From NCBI GenBank assembly GCA_016204155.1, contig JACQLG010000072.1, positions 1 to 25,824 of the forward strand: a DNA stretch of 25,824 nt. Reading direction: 5' to 3'. Below, piece after piece: positions 15,526 to 23,650 of the stretch; position 1 is the first letter of the stretch, and every line of letters starts with the position of its first letter. This DNA comes from Candidatus Niyogiibacteriota bacterium (GTDB taxonomy: Bacteria; Patescibacteriota; Minisyncoccia; 1-14-0-10-42-19). Below the pieces are notes generated by a model. The model searched no databases and was not told where the DNA came from. It saw only the letters and a program-made list of their open reading frames with translations. Made by a program: the position numbers and the translations under genes.

Positions 15526-15993
15526 ATGCAGCGATTTCAAGTACCACAATTTATTGAAGTTGAAGATAAGCTATTCGGCCCGCTTACTTTCAAACAGTTC
15601 GTCTATGTGGTGGGGGGCGGCGCAATCGTATTTATCTTATGGATATCGCTGCCGAAGTTTCTTGCCGTTATCTTCGGCGTACCGATAGTGGCATTTTCGC
15701 TCGGTCTTGCATTCTACAAAGTAAACGGCGATCCGATGGTCAATGTTCTCTCGCACGGACTCCAATATCTTTTAGGTACGCGCCTATATATCTGGCGGAA
15801 GGAACGAAAACGGAAATATCCAAAAAAGGAATTGACAGTGGGACAATCCGATGCTGACAACTTTATCCTTCCGAAGACAAAAAGAGGGGCTCTCTCCGAC
15901 CTTGCATGGAGTTTGGACGTCCAAAAAAACATAAAAGAAAAGCGGGCGCCGTCAAAAATTCTCCCGCCGAAAGCATTCGTAAATAACAAATAA
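15526..15993 (+). CDS. PrgI family protein (VirB3-like T4SS component)
   Basis: A 155-residue membrane protein. The start MQRFQVPQFIEVEDKLFGPLTFKQFVYVVGG is the PrgI pattern: a short polar start, the conserved KxFGPLT/KQF stretch, then two membrane helices (about 25-45 and 46-68) joined by a tight turn (SLPKFLAV). After that come GDPMVNVLSHGLQYLLGTRLYIWRK and a basic, probably cytoplasmic tail. PrgI-type proteins occupy the VirB3 position and normally precede the VirB4 ATPase, as here. The start is 26 bp after the upstream stop. Confidence 0.9.
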   Translation: MQRFQVPQFIEVEDKLFGPLTFKQFVYVVGGGAIVFILWISLPKFLAVIFGVPIVAFSLGLAFYKVNGDPMVNVLSHGLQYLLGTRLYIWRKERKRKYPKKELTVGQSDADNFILPKTKRGALSDLAWSLDVQKNIKEKRAPSKILPPKAFVNNK

Positions 15994-16017
15994 CTTATAA
16001 CTCGTATACCTTACTTC

Positions 16018-16695
16018 ATGGCAGTAGACATAAAAAAAAGTAAAGCGTCGCAGGATTTTGTCCCGCTGCAGGAGATACGGGACGGTATTGCGATAACCAA
16101 AGACAAAAGCATGCACATCGTCCTCATGGCATCTTCCCTTAATTTTGCATTAAAATCTGTCGACGAACAGGACGCCATTATTTCTCAATACCAAAATTTC
16201 TTGAATTCGCTTGACTATTCCGTCCAATTCTTTATCCAGTCAAGAAAGCTTGATATTGAGTCCTACTTAGACACGCTGCGCGAATCGCTTGAAGAGCAAT
16301 CAAACGAACTCATCCGCATTCAAACGCGAGAATATATTGAATTCATAAAAAGTTTTGTAAAGTCCGCAAACATTGTTTCAAAAACATTCTATGTGATTAC
16401 TTCATACATCCCTCCTCTGGTTTCCTCCCGTAAGAAAAAAAATGGCGGGCTATTGGCTTCTCTTTCGGGCATTTTACAAACAAGCAAACCGAACGAGGAA
16501 GGGAAATATATTCCCGACGAAGAATTTGAAGAATATAAAATCCAGCTATGGCAACGGGTAAATTCGACGGCAACGGGCCTCGCGCGCGCCGGCGTTCGCG
16601 TCGTCCCATTAAATACCGAGGAATTGATTGAACTATATTTTAGTTTATTTAATCCGGGAGAAACGGAGCGCGGCAGCGCTCCGCAGATCGGGTAG
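16018..16695 (+). CDS. Free-standing TraC/VirB4 N-terminal-like domain protein
   Basis: A 225-residue protein without a nucleotide-binding motif. The stretch IVLMASSLNFALKSVDEQDAII, then FLNSLDYSVQFFIQSRKLDIESYL, matches the N-terminal domain of TraC/VirB4-type proteins in PrgI systems, followed by an EEYKIQLWQRVNSTATGLARAGVRV region. It lies between PrgI and the complete VirB4. VirB4 has its own N-terminal domain and its own start, so this is a separate gene and not a frameshifted fragment. A role as a partner or regulator of VirB4 assembly is inference. The 37-bp gap to VirB4 holds a 14-bp tandem repeat. Confidence 0.82.
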   Translation: MAVDIKKSKASQDFVPLQEIRDGIAITKDKSMHIVLMASSLNFALKSVDEQDAIISQYQNFLNSLDYSVQFFIQSRKLDIESYLDTLRESLEEQSNELIRIQTREYIEFIKSFVKSANIVSKTFYVITSYIPPLVSSRKKKNGGLLASLSGILQTSKPNEEGKYIPDEEFEEYKIQLWQRVNSTATGLARAGVRVVPLNTEELIELYFSLFNPGETERGSAPQIG

Positions 16696-16723
16696 GAGTT
16701 ATTAGTTATGAGTTATTAGTTAT
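16696..16723. repeat. 14-bp tandem duplication
   Basis: GAGTTATTAGTTAT occurs twice head to tail (16696-16709 and 16710-16723) between the TraC-like and VirB4 genes, and a further partial TGAG follows. It contains stop codons in the forward frames, so it separates the two genes. It might arise by slippage. Confidence 0.85.
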
Positions 16724-16732
16724 TGAGATATT

Positions 16733-18556
16733 ATGATTTTAGGAATCGGAGAAAAAAAAGAAAAAAAGGAAGAAAAGCAAGACATTCTTGCGATTTTTCC
16801 CGAACAGATCTACGAGACGGGCGTGCTTGAATTCCGTGATGTCATAGCGCCATCCGCTCTTGAAATAAATTCTAACTTTGTAAAACTAGGAGAGAAATTT
16901 ACGCGCACCATGTATGTTTTTGCTTATCCGCGCTTTTTATCGGTAAACTGGTTCTCGCCTATCATCAACCTTGACCGCGTATTCGATATCGCGCTTTTCA
17001 TCCATCCGATCGACACGACCGACGTGTTGAAACAGCTTCAGAAAAAAGTCGCGGAAGTCCAATCTCAAATCCATATGCGCGAAGAAAAAGGGTTTGTGCG
17101 CGACCCCGTGCTTGACACCGCCCATCAAGATCTTGAAACTCTCCGGGACCAGCTCCAGCAGGCGCGCGAGCATATTTTTTCATTCGGACTCTATATAACC
17201 CTCTATGCCGATTCTGTCGAAGATCTCAATAAAACGGAATCAGAAATCCGTTCTCTTTTAGAATCAAAGCTTGTCTATACAAAGCCAGCCCTCTTTCAGC
17301 AAGAGCAAGGGCTTCTTACTGTTTTCCCTCTCGGCTCCGATTCCATCGCGGTGAACACGAAGCTAAACTCTTCTCCCCTATCAAGCATCTTCCCGTTTAT
17401 TTCATTCGATCTCACGTCAAATAAAGGGATATTGTACGGCGTTAACCGCCATAACAACAGCTTGGTGCTCTTTGACCGGTATAGTTTGGAAAACTACAAT
17501 TCCGTCATTTTCGGAAAGGCGGGGGGAGGAAAAAGTTACGCGACAAAACTTGAAGTGCTTCGCAGTCTTATGTTTGACACCGACGTCATCGTTATTGATC
17601 CTGAAAAAGAATACGAATATCTTGCCGAAACCGTGGGCGGCCGCTATTTCAATATTTCTCTTTCTTCACGGCACCACATAAACCCATTTGACCTTCCTGT
17701 GCCGATGGAAGACGAATCAACAAGCGAGGTGCTCCGCGCGCATATCATAAATCTCGTGGGGCTCTTCCGTATTATGCTCGGCGGCCTCTCGCCGCAGGAA
17801 GATGCAATTATAGACCAGGCAATCACTGAGACATACGCGTCGCGCGACATTACGCAGGAGTCTGACTTGGGGAATGCCATACCGCCCATTCTTTCTGATT
17901 TGGAACTTATTTTGGCGAATATGGAAGGAGGGGAATCGCTTGCGACGCGCCTCCGTAAATACACCCAAGGCACATGGGCAGAATTTATTAATCAACCGAC
18001 GAATGTTGATATTAATAAAAAAATGGTTGTCTTTTCGATGCGCGATATGTCTGACGAACTCCGACCGGTTGCAATGTATTTAATCATCAACTATATCTGG
18101 GGCGCGATTCGCCATACTCTCAAAAAACGCCTATTGGTAGTGGATGAGGCATGGTGGATTATGAAAGAACAGGACGGGGCGTCATTCTTGTTCGGAATCG
18201 CCAAACGCGCGCGAAAATATTTTCTTGGGCTCGCGACCGTTACGCAAGATGTTGGTGATTTTTTACTCTCGCCCTACGGCATCCCCATCATCACAAATTC
18301 ATCAATGCAGCTCTTATTGAAACAATCCCCCGCTACCATAGATGTTCTTCAGAAGATATTCAATCTTACCGAGGAAGAAAAATTTCTTCTGCTTGAAACA
18401 GATATCGGGGAAGGCATCTTTTTTGCGGGACTCAAGCATGTCGCAATCAAGATCGTCGCTTCCTATACCGAAGACCAAATTATAACGTCTGACCCGGCCC
18501 AGCTCTTAACGATCCGGAAGGCAAAGCAAGAACTAGAAGCAAACAAGATACCATAA
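16733..18556 (+). CDS. VirB4-family T4SS ATPase
   Basis: Cytoplasmic, membrane-associated AAA+-like ATPase that powers pilus biogenesis or substrate transfer. The 607 residues have an N-terminal VirB4/TraC domain (about 15-230, with a charged helical segment near 100-150) and a RecA-like domain. Walker A is GKAGGGKS (261-268), a DPEKEYEYLAE motif follows at 289-299, Walker B is LLVVDEAWW (D471, E472), and ATVTQDVGDFL plus TNSSMQLLLKQ complete the typical C-terminal pattern. All catalytic residues are intact. Length is below the roughly 800 of VirB4 from conjugative plasmids but typical of compact versions. It is the only T4SS ATPase in the window: no VirD4 or VirB11 gene is seen. A weak ATG context without Shine-Dalgarno precedes it. 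Confidence 0.95.
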   Translation: MILGIGEKKEKKEEKQDILAIFPEQIYETGVLEFRDVIAPSALEINSNFVKLGEKFTRTMYVFAYPRFLSVNWFSPIINLDRVFDIALFIHPIDTTDVLKQLQKKVAEVQSQIHMREEKGFVRDPVLDTAHQDLETLRDQLQQAREHIFSFGLYITLYADSVEDLNKTESEIRSLLESKLVYTKPALFQQEQGLLTVFPLGSDSIAVNTKLNSSPLSSIFPFISFDLTSNKGILYGVNRHNNSLVLFDRYSLENYNSVIFGKAGGGKSYATKLEVLRSLMFDTDVIVIDPEKEYEYLAETVGGRYFNISLSSRHHINPFDLPVPMEDESTSEVLRAHIINLVGLFRIMLGGLSPQEDAIIDQAITETYASRDITQESDLGNAIPPILSDLELILANMEGGESLATRLRKYTQGTWAEFINQPTNVDINKKMVVFSMRDMSDELRPVAMYLIINYIWGAIRHTLKKRLLVVDEAWWIMKEQDGASFLFGIAKRARKYFLGLATVTQDVGDFLLSPYGIPIITNSSMQLLLKQSPATIDVLQKIFNLTEEEKFLLLETDIGEGIFFAGLKHVAIKIVASYTEDQIITSDPAQLLTIRKAKQELEANKIP

Positions 18557-18565
18557 TATACATAT

Positions 18566-19081
18566 ATGGCACTCACTCCAAAAGAAGATATACGAAAAGC
18601 AATGCTTGAAGCGCAACGAAAGGCGCGTAAACTCGACGAACAACAGGAAGAAACGAGCTCGCGGATAAAACGAGATATGTTCTCAACACTCAAACGTCAA
18701 ATCAATGCGCTCAAGCGTTCCCTCCCGCCTGAAGTATTTTTTGTTGAAGTTCTTTTTATATTTATGATTGCGCTCACGAACGACGTGTTGGACTGGCTTT
18801 TTATCGGTTCAATCCCTGTTATTGGTGATATAATGGACTTAGCAACGTGGATCATTATTTCATCATGGATATGGTGGCGAGGATTTAAACGTCCGACCAT
18901 GCATTTCCTTGCGGGACTTGTTGAATTCATTCCATTCGCAGACATTCTTCCTGTTTGGTCATTCTACGTTGTGGGCATTGTGCTCTACAACGAATTCCAC
19001 CGCATGGCGCATATGAAAAAAATAAAGAAAATGCTCGCGACGGCAAAAGAGGCGCGCAAAATCGCAGAAGCGCCGGTTTAA
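18566..19081 (+). CDS. Small polytopic membrane protein of the T4SS-like cluster
   Basis: A 171-residue protein of unknown function starting 9 bp after the VirB4 stop. The first 50 residues are highly charged and helical (KEDIRKAMLEAQRKARKLDEQ), likely a cytoplasmic coiled segment. Hydrophobic segments follow at about 57-78 (EVFFVEVLFIFMIALTND), about 82-103 (IPVIGDIMDLATWIIISSWIWW) and about 112-140 (FLAGLVEFIPFADILPVWSFYVVGIVLY). A basic tail (HMKKIKKMLATAKEARK) ends it. No enzyme motif is visible. Close packing between VirB4 and exported proteins suggests a structural or assembly role. Confidence 0.78.
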   Translation: MALTPKEDIRKAMLEAQRKARKLDEQQEETSSRIKRDMFSTLKRQINALKRSLPPEVFFVEVLFIFMIALTNDVLDWLFIGSIPVIGDIMDLATWIIISSWIWWRGFKRPTMHFLAGLVEFIPFADILPVWSFYVVGIVLYNEFHRMAHMKKIKKMLATAKEARKIAEAPV

Positions 19082-19102
19082 AAAACAGGGTATTAAAATA
19101 TT

Positions 19103-20089
19103 ATGAATCGTTTCACGCTATCTCTATTTATAACTTTCATCTTCGCACTATCCGCCTTTTTGTGGCATGCCAGTTATGCCCAGCAAGGTGTTGATGCCAC
19201 ATTGATTACGCTTGAGCCCGCATCCCCCGGCCCCAATCAGCAGGTAACAGCGCGCCTTACGAGTTTTTCATTTGATGTTGACCGTTCGCATCTCACATGG
19301 ACCCGCAATGGAAGCGTTGTCTTATCGGGAATCGGCGCAAAAATATTGCGATTTAGCACGCAGGATGTCGGGAGAACAGAATCGCTCCATGTCGTCGCAC
19401 GGACAACGGACGGAAAAGAATTCCGGGCGGCGAAAGAATTCGTTATCGGCGATTTTGATTTGTTATGGAGCGCACAAACTACAATTCCTCCCGAATATCG
19501 CGGAAAAGCCCTCCCTACCACATCTTCATTAATTACTGTAAGCGCTTATCCTCAATTTTTTACGGGGGGCAATAAAATTCAAAACGGATCCCTTATCTAT
19601 GAATGGTCTATTGACGGAAAACGGGAGGGATCTGCTTCTGGCGCAGGCAAACAAACCATACGGTTTCAAGCATCGCTCGCGCCGCGCGCGATCCACACGG
19701 TCGCGCTTAAACTAAGCAACCTCCAAAAAAGCATTAATATTGAAAAAGCAATTCTTATAGGCCTTACAACGCCCGAAGTGCTGTTATATGAAGAGCGGCC
19801 GCTTGAAGGGCCTCATTTCGCCGAAGCGCTCACAAAGCGCAACATCATAGCAGGAAGGACAATCTACCTGCGCGCTGTTCCGTACTTCTTCTCGCGTGAC
19901 GAGAGGCCCCAGATTGACTACCTATGGAGCGTAGGCAATGAGGAAGTCGCGAAAGACGCAACGCCCAATATTTTTGAAATTGAAACGATTGCGGGCAATA
20001 AAGGATCTCCTGTCATAACAATCTTTATTAAACATCTCAAAGACGTGCTCCAGCGCGCAAAAGCAACATTCACTCTCAATGTACAGTAA
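19103..20089 (+). CDS. Exported beta-rich (Ig-like) protein of the T4SS-like cluster
   Basis: A 328-residue protein with a cleavable-looking signal peptide (RFTLSLFITFIFALSAFLW...SYAQ, cut near residue 27). The mature chain is beta-rich. Repeated patterns such as ITLEPASPGPNQQVTARLTS, LTWTRNGSVV, LIYEWSIDGKREGS and IDYLWSVGNEEVAKDA look like three Ig/PKD-type modules with the Trp and strand spacing of those folds. I do not recognise a specific family. The stop overlaps the longest possible start of the pilin gene, implying tight translational linkage. It probably works at the cell surface with the pilin and the propeller-like protein. Confidence 0.78.
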   Translation: MNRFTLSLFITFIFALSAFLWHASYAQQGVDATLITLEPASPGPNQQVTARLTSFSFDVDRSHLTWTRNGSVVLSGIGAKILRFSTQDVGRTESLHVVARTTDGKEFRAAKEFVIGDFDLLWSAQTTIPPEYRGKALPTTSSLITVSAYPQFFTGGNKIQNGSLIYEWSIDGKREGSASGAGKQTIRFQASLAPRAIHTVALKLSNLQKSINIEKAILIGLTTPEVLLYEERPLEGPHFAEALTKRNIIAGRTIYLRAVPYFFSRDERPQIDYLWSVGNEEVAKDATPNIFEIETIAGNKGSPVITIFIKHLKDVLQRAKATFTLNVQ

Positions 20090-20090
20090 T

Positions 20091-21038
20091 ATGATGCGGC
20101 ATTCTGTAAATACATATTTTATCTTTCTTTGTATAACGGTGTTGTTACTCGTCCCCGTTTTCTCATCTGCCCAAGATACAATCACTGATCCATCCGAAGG
20201 AGGCGAGGCGTTTGTGAAATTCCTTAATTGGCTTTTTTCGGCCCTCTTATCAACCGCGGCAATTCTTGCCTTTGCCATGATTGTCATCGGCGGTTTTATG
20301 TGGATCGGCGCGGCAGGGAATCCCGGAACAATAGACAAAGCAAAAGACATGATCAAAAGCGCGTTTCTCGGCCTGATTCTCGCGTTTGCTTCCTGGCTTA
20401 TTTTAAATACAATCAATCCTGCTCTTGTTGCCGGAAACTTGCCGGGCGGTGGCGGGGGGGGAGACGGAGACGACGCAGGAATTAAGTATCGCTGTGAGAA
20501 TGCTGAGGCATCCAACAGAGGAGGGTCTTATGAAACACTCGGCGAATGTGAAGAGGCTTGCAGTTTCCGATTATTACCGAGCCTGACGCCGGTTCCTGTG
20601 ACTCCTATTTGTGTGGAGCGCTCGCCCGATGACCTTCCGTTTGTATATGATCAATGGGCCTGTTCGCTTACGAATGGACTTCATCCGTCGGAAAGTATTT
20701 GTCTGGAGAATTGCGATACAGGCGCTCTCGGAGGAAAAAAAGTCACATGCAAAAATGTCGGTACAGATCCGGCGCTTGCATGGCAATGTCAAGGCGGCAC
20801 TAAATGGTACGATCAAGAACAATGTGATGGAAATTGCATTAATGCAGAACTTCAGCCCCAGCTATGCGACCCAATAAATGATCCCCTTTCCGAACAAGCA
20901 GATCAATGGGTATGTCCTCTGGATCCGAGCAAAAAACAATACCCGAATATCCTTATATGCGTAGATAATTGTTTTACGACAGACGCAAACGGCACTATTC
21001 ATTACCCGCATGACTGCGTTCCGGCATCTGCGCCTTAA
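20091..21038 (+). CDS. VirB2/TrbC-like pilin with C-terminal cysteine-repeat tail
   Basis: A 315-residue protein. A signal peptide (about 1-28, ending SSAQ) is followed by a VirB2-like core: FLNWLFSALLSTAAILAFAMIVIGGFMWIGAAG, written in two parts (FLNWLFSALLSTAAILAF and AMIVIGGFMWIG), then a polar loop NPGTIDKAKDM and a second helix SAFLGLILAFASWLILNT. A Gly/Asp linker (GGGGGGDGDD) leads to about 180 residues with 16 cysteines. These fall into four modules of the form (W/Y)xC-x(11-17)-C-x3-C-x(9-16)-C, the last beginning QWVC. VirB2 pilins normally end soon after the second helix, so the tail is exceptional. I take ATG 20091; ATG 20079 overlaps the upstream gene. Confidence 0.82.
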   Translation: MMRHSVNTYFIFLCITVLLLVPVFSSAQDTITDPSEGGEAFVKFLNWLFSALLSTAAILAFAMIVIGGFMWIGAAGNPGTIDKAKDMIKSAFLGLILAFASWLILNTINPALVAGNLPGGGGGGDGDDAGIKYRCENAEASNRGGSYETLGECEEACSFRLLPSLTPVPVTPICVERSPDDLPFVYDQWACSLTNGLHPSESICLENCDTGALGGKKVTCKNVGTDPALAWQCQGGTKWYDQEQCDGNCINAELQPQLCDPINDPLSEQADQWVCPLDPSKKQYPNILICVDNCFTTDANGTIHYPHDCVPASAP

Positions 21039-21059
21039 TTAATTTTAAACACAACCACT

Positions 21060-22196
21060 ATGTCAAAACCAGCATTAATCGGATTACTCATACTGTTTGC
21101 CGCGATCATTGCGGGCATTATTGTGTTTTTTGCGTGGCGAAGCCCAGTATTCCAACTGCCCGGAGACACAACGCCGCCTTCTTCTTTCCCGCCCGGCGAA
21201 TTTGGCGCGCCGCCGCCCGAGGAAGCGAGCACGCCTCCGAGCCTGCGTGACCTTATCCAGCTCACAGACGGATCCGTAAGCGGGTTTCATCCGACACAGA
21301 ACGGAGTATTCTATATAGAGCGCGCGACCGGACATATATTTGAAATAACGCCGCAAGGCGACAGCGAAACAAAAATATCAAACACGACAATACCGCAAAT
21401 ATTCAATGTCGCATGGTCGCCAAATAATGACGGCGCGATTTTTCATTACCGCGAAGGCGAAACCATACGAATCGCATCAACCGAATTTAAAGACCTTTCA
21501 GCAAAAGGAGTTCTTCTGCCGCAAGGTACGATCGCGTTTGATTACGCGCCCGAGCGTTCGCGCATTTTTTATCTTGTAGAAGGAATCGATGAGCTTGTGG
21601 GAATTGCGGCGGACCCGGACAATACCGCGCAAGCAGAGATTATGCGCCTGCCAGACGCCGACTTTTTAGTAGATTGGATAACGCCGAAAGAAATTGCTTT
21701 TCTTTCGCGTCCTTCAGGGGAAGCCCTCGGATTTCTGTATCGCTACAACATTAACCGAATCTCATTTGATAAAATTCTTGGCAATATCCGGGGGCTAGAC
21801 GCAAAATGGTCTCTTGACGGCTCACGCATTCTTTTCTCCCAATATAATACGGATACGAAAAAATCACTTTTATTCATCTACAGCATGAAAACAGGGGCTG
21901 CAACGAGCTTGAACACGCAGGGATTTGTCCAAAAGTGCGCGTGGTCAAAAACAAATAAGCTTTATTGCGCATCCCCCGTCTCTCTTCCCGACGCGCTGTA
22001 TCCTGACGCGTGGCTTAAAGGACAGATACAGACCAGCGACCGAATCATTCGGATAGACATCGAAATGCTTTCCTCGCAGAACATAAAAACGCTCCCCAAT
22101 TTGGATGTTGGAGATATTATGCTTTCTCCGGAAGAAGATTTCCTTTATTTCCAAAACAAAAAAGACGGAATGTTGTGGAGCTTGCGGCTCAAATAA
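21060..22196 (+). CDS. Membrane-anchored propeller-like protein, last gene of the T4SS-like cluster
   Basis: A 378-residue protein. One N-terminal helix (about 4-25, ALIGLLILFAAIIAGIIVFF) anchors it. A proline-rich spacer follows (about 33-60). The outer domain shows recurring four-strand units such as VAWSPNNDGAIFHY, AFDYAPERSRIFYLVEG, AKWSLDGSRILFSQY, CAWSKTNKLYC and IMLSPEEDFLYFQN. This is the WSPDG-like cadence of TolB/WD40 beta-propellers. No catalytic residues are seen, so a binding or scaffold role is likely. It starts 21 bp after the pilin stop and ends right before the cluster's terminator. Confidence 0.8.
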   Translation: MSKPALIGLLILFAAIIAGIIVFFAWRSPVFQLPGDTTPPSSFPPGEFGAPPPEEASTPPSLRDLIQLTDGSVSGFHPTQNGVFYIERATGHIFEITPQGDSETKISNTTIPQIFNVAWSPNNDGAIFHYREGETIRIASTEFKDLSAKGVLLPQGTIAFDYAPERSRIFYLVEGIDELVGIAADPDNTAQAEIMRLPDADFLVDWITPKEIAFLSRPSGEALGFLYRYNINRISFDKILGNIRGLDAKWSLDGSRILFSQYNTDTKKSLLFIYSMKTGAATSLNTQGFVQKCAWSKTNKLYCASPVSLPDALYPDAWLKGQIQTSDRIIRIDIEMLSSQNIKTLPNLDVGDIMLSPEEDFLYFQNKKDGMLWSLRLK

Positions 22197-22197
22197 C

Positions 22198-22223
22198 AAA
22201 AAACCGGCAACTGCCGGTTTTTT
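22198..22223. terminator. Bidirectional intrinsic terminator between T4SS-like cluster and khpB
   Basis: AAAAAACCGGC (22198-22208) and GCCGGTTTTTT (22213-22223) form an 11-bp stem with loop AACT. The flanking A and T runs give a U-tract in both directions. It separates convergent genes: the plus-strand cluster stops at 22196 and khpB, on the minus strand, stops at 22227. Confidence 0.92.
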
Positions 22224-22226
22224 GTT

Positions 22227-22691
22227 TTAAAGCGGTCTAATGACTACGCGCCGCTCATCTCCTTCTCCCGTACTCTCGGTTGTAATATCGGGGCATTCGG
22301 TGAGAGCCGCATGAATGATCCGCCGCTCAAACGCATTCATCGGCTTCATCTCTATTTCTTTTTTAAAATAGCGGACGCGCTGCGCCGACATCCGGGCAAG
22401 CTCATGTAAATGGTCGGTCCGCTGTTTGTGGTAATCATTGACGTCAATAAGGAATTGGAAATGGGGATCGCCTTCAGCGCGCCCCTTGTCGGATATTCTT
22501 TTCACAATGTGGTTTATTGCTTGTAAGTGCGTGCCGTTGTCTCCAATCAACATTCCTGCTTCATGTGAGCGTACATTAAATTTTAATCCGTCAAAATATT
22601 CTACCGCATCGATTGATGCTGAAATTCCCATTTTCGCGATAATGGTTTCAAGTGTTTGTTTGACTTGTTCCTGTTTGCTCTGTGTGGTCAT
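22227..22691 (-). CDS. khpB: KhpB/Jag RNA-binding protein (KH and R3H domains)
   Basis: RNA-binding protein of the Jag/KhpB family, usually found beside yidC and rnpA. In other bacteria it is linked to cell-division and envelope control with KhpA. The 154 residues (start MTTQSKQEQ at 22691) contain a KH-like domain with the GDNG loop (MLIGDNGTHLQAINHIVKRI). An R3H domain follows: RTDHLHELARMSAQRVRYFKK, written here as RTDHLHELARMSAQ then RVRYFKK, and MNAFERRIIHAAL with the Arg-x3-His pair. It lacks the N-terminal Jag_N domain seen in longer homologues. The frame stays open to 22799 inside yidC; an ATG at 22724 is another option. The start overlaps the yidC end by 44 bp. Confidence 0.93.
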   Translation of the reverse strand: MTTQSKQEQVKQTLETIIAKMGISASIDAVEYFDGLKFNVRSHEAGMLIGDNGTHLQAINHIVKRISDKGRAEGDPHFQFLIDVNDYHKQRTDHLHELARMSAQRVRYFKKEIEMKPMNAFERRIIHAALTECPDITTESTGEGDERRVVIRPL

Positions 22692-23424
22692 ACTGTTTTG
22701 CTTTTCTTCGCACAATTCCCTCATGCAGGATAGCAAATATATTCGACGTTGTCCAATAAAGCGCGAGCGCGGAAGGAAACCGGAGCGATATAAATACAAC
22801 TACAACGGGGAAAATATATTGCGCGTGGGACATAAGCTGTTTTTGGATGTTGTTTTCTTTCCGAGCAGGCGCCTCATTTTTTTTCGGAGGAAGGGCAAGG
22901 CGCATTTGGATAAACTGCGAAAAACCGGCACAGAACGCAAACAATATACTTGCCTCTGTCAGCGCAATCGTCCCTAAAAAGAGGGCATTAATATCCGAAG
23001 GCAGTGAGATAAATGAATACAAAAAATCACTTTTCGCAAAAATATCGTTAATAAATACCTGATAAAGCGCGATAAGAACCGGGAATTGCACGGCAAGCAT
23101 AAGGCAGCCGGAGAACGGAGAAACGCCGTGTTCTTTATAAAGCTCCATTGTTTTTTTTGCGATTTCCTGCTGATTGTTCTTGAACTGGTCCCGGATCTTT
23201 TGTATATGCGGCTCTATCTTCTTCATTTTGATCTGGGTCGTAATGGAGCGGTGCGTAAAAGGGAAAATAACGATTCGGACAATAAAAGTCATCGCAATGA
23301 TCGCAAGCCCAAGGTCATGAAACGGCATTATGCCAATAAGCCAGACAAGGCCGTTGAAAAGCGGCTGGAAAAATACCGTATTATAGATAGTAACAATAAA
23401 CCCCATACCTAAAGCGGATCCCAT
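22648..23424 (-). CDS. yidC: Membrane protein insertase YidC/Oxa1
   Basis: Inserts and folds membrane proteins, alone or with the Sec translocon. The 258 residues lack the large periplasmic domain of proteobacterial YidC and match the short form. The first helix is within FIVTIYNTVFFQPLFNGLVWL. The conserved groove arginine is R50 (TFIVRIVIFPF). A charged cytoplasmic hairpin follows (KMKKIEPHIQKIRDQFKNNQ), then YKEHGVSPFSGCLMLAVQFPVLIALY and two more hydrophobic regions. The basic tail ends EGIVRRKAKQYD. No lipobox is present, unlike Gram-positive SpoIIIJ. The start overlaps the yidD end by 16 bp, so the two are coupled. Confidence 0.96.
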   Translation of the reverse strand: MGSALGMGFIVTIYNTVFFQPLFNGLVWLIGIMPFHDLGLAIIAMTFIVRIVIFPFTHRSITTQIKMKKIEPHIQKIRDQFKNNQQEIAKKTMELYKEHGVSPFSGCLMLAVQFPVLIALYQVFINDIFAKSDFLYSFISLPSDINALFLGTIALTEASILFAFCAGFSQFIQMRLALPPKKNEAPARKENNIQKQLMSHAQYIFPVVVVFISLRFPSALALYWTTSNIFAILHEGIVRRKAKQYDHTEQTGTSQTNT

Positions 23425-23633
23425 CCCCCTTTTGCAAATGGATGGCAGCGGATAACGCGCCGTAAAGAATAGCGAAGCGCGCGGGAAAAGGAGTAGCGCC
23501 GAAACGCCTCTAAACTATATTCGGAACATGATGGGAAAAATTTACAAACAGGCTCTCTTGGTAGTAATACGCGCTTGTCGGGAGAAAAGAATGTTTGATA
23601 CGCAATAATGCAGGATCGAGCTATGACATTCAT
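23409..23633 (-). CDS. yidD: Membrane protein insertion efficiency factor YidD
   Basis: Small membrane-associated protein that assists YidC-dependent insertion. The 74 residues show the complete family signature: CKFFPSCSEYSLEAFRRY, then SLRRVIRCHPFAKGGWDP, with its three conserved cysteines. An N-terminal amphipathic helix (IARSCIIAYQTFFSP) is typical. It lies 17 bp after rnpA and overlaps yidC. Confidence 0.97.
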   Translation of the reverse strand: MNVIARSCIIAYQTFFSPDKRVLLPREPVCKFFPSCSEYSLEAFRRYSFSRALRYSLRRVIRCHPFAKGGWDPL

Positions 23634-23650
23634 TCTATAAGTATAATGGA

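Noticed and set aside
16683..16735. Frameshift splitting one VirB4 gene in two
   Set aside because: The downstream gene has its own full N-terminal domain and start, and the upstream product is a complete domain. Separate genes fit better.
22692..22799. Longer khpB start at 22799
   Set aside because: It lies inside yidC, adds a basic stretch that is just yidC read in another frame, and is not part of the KH/R3H family start.
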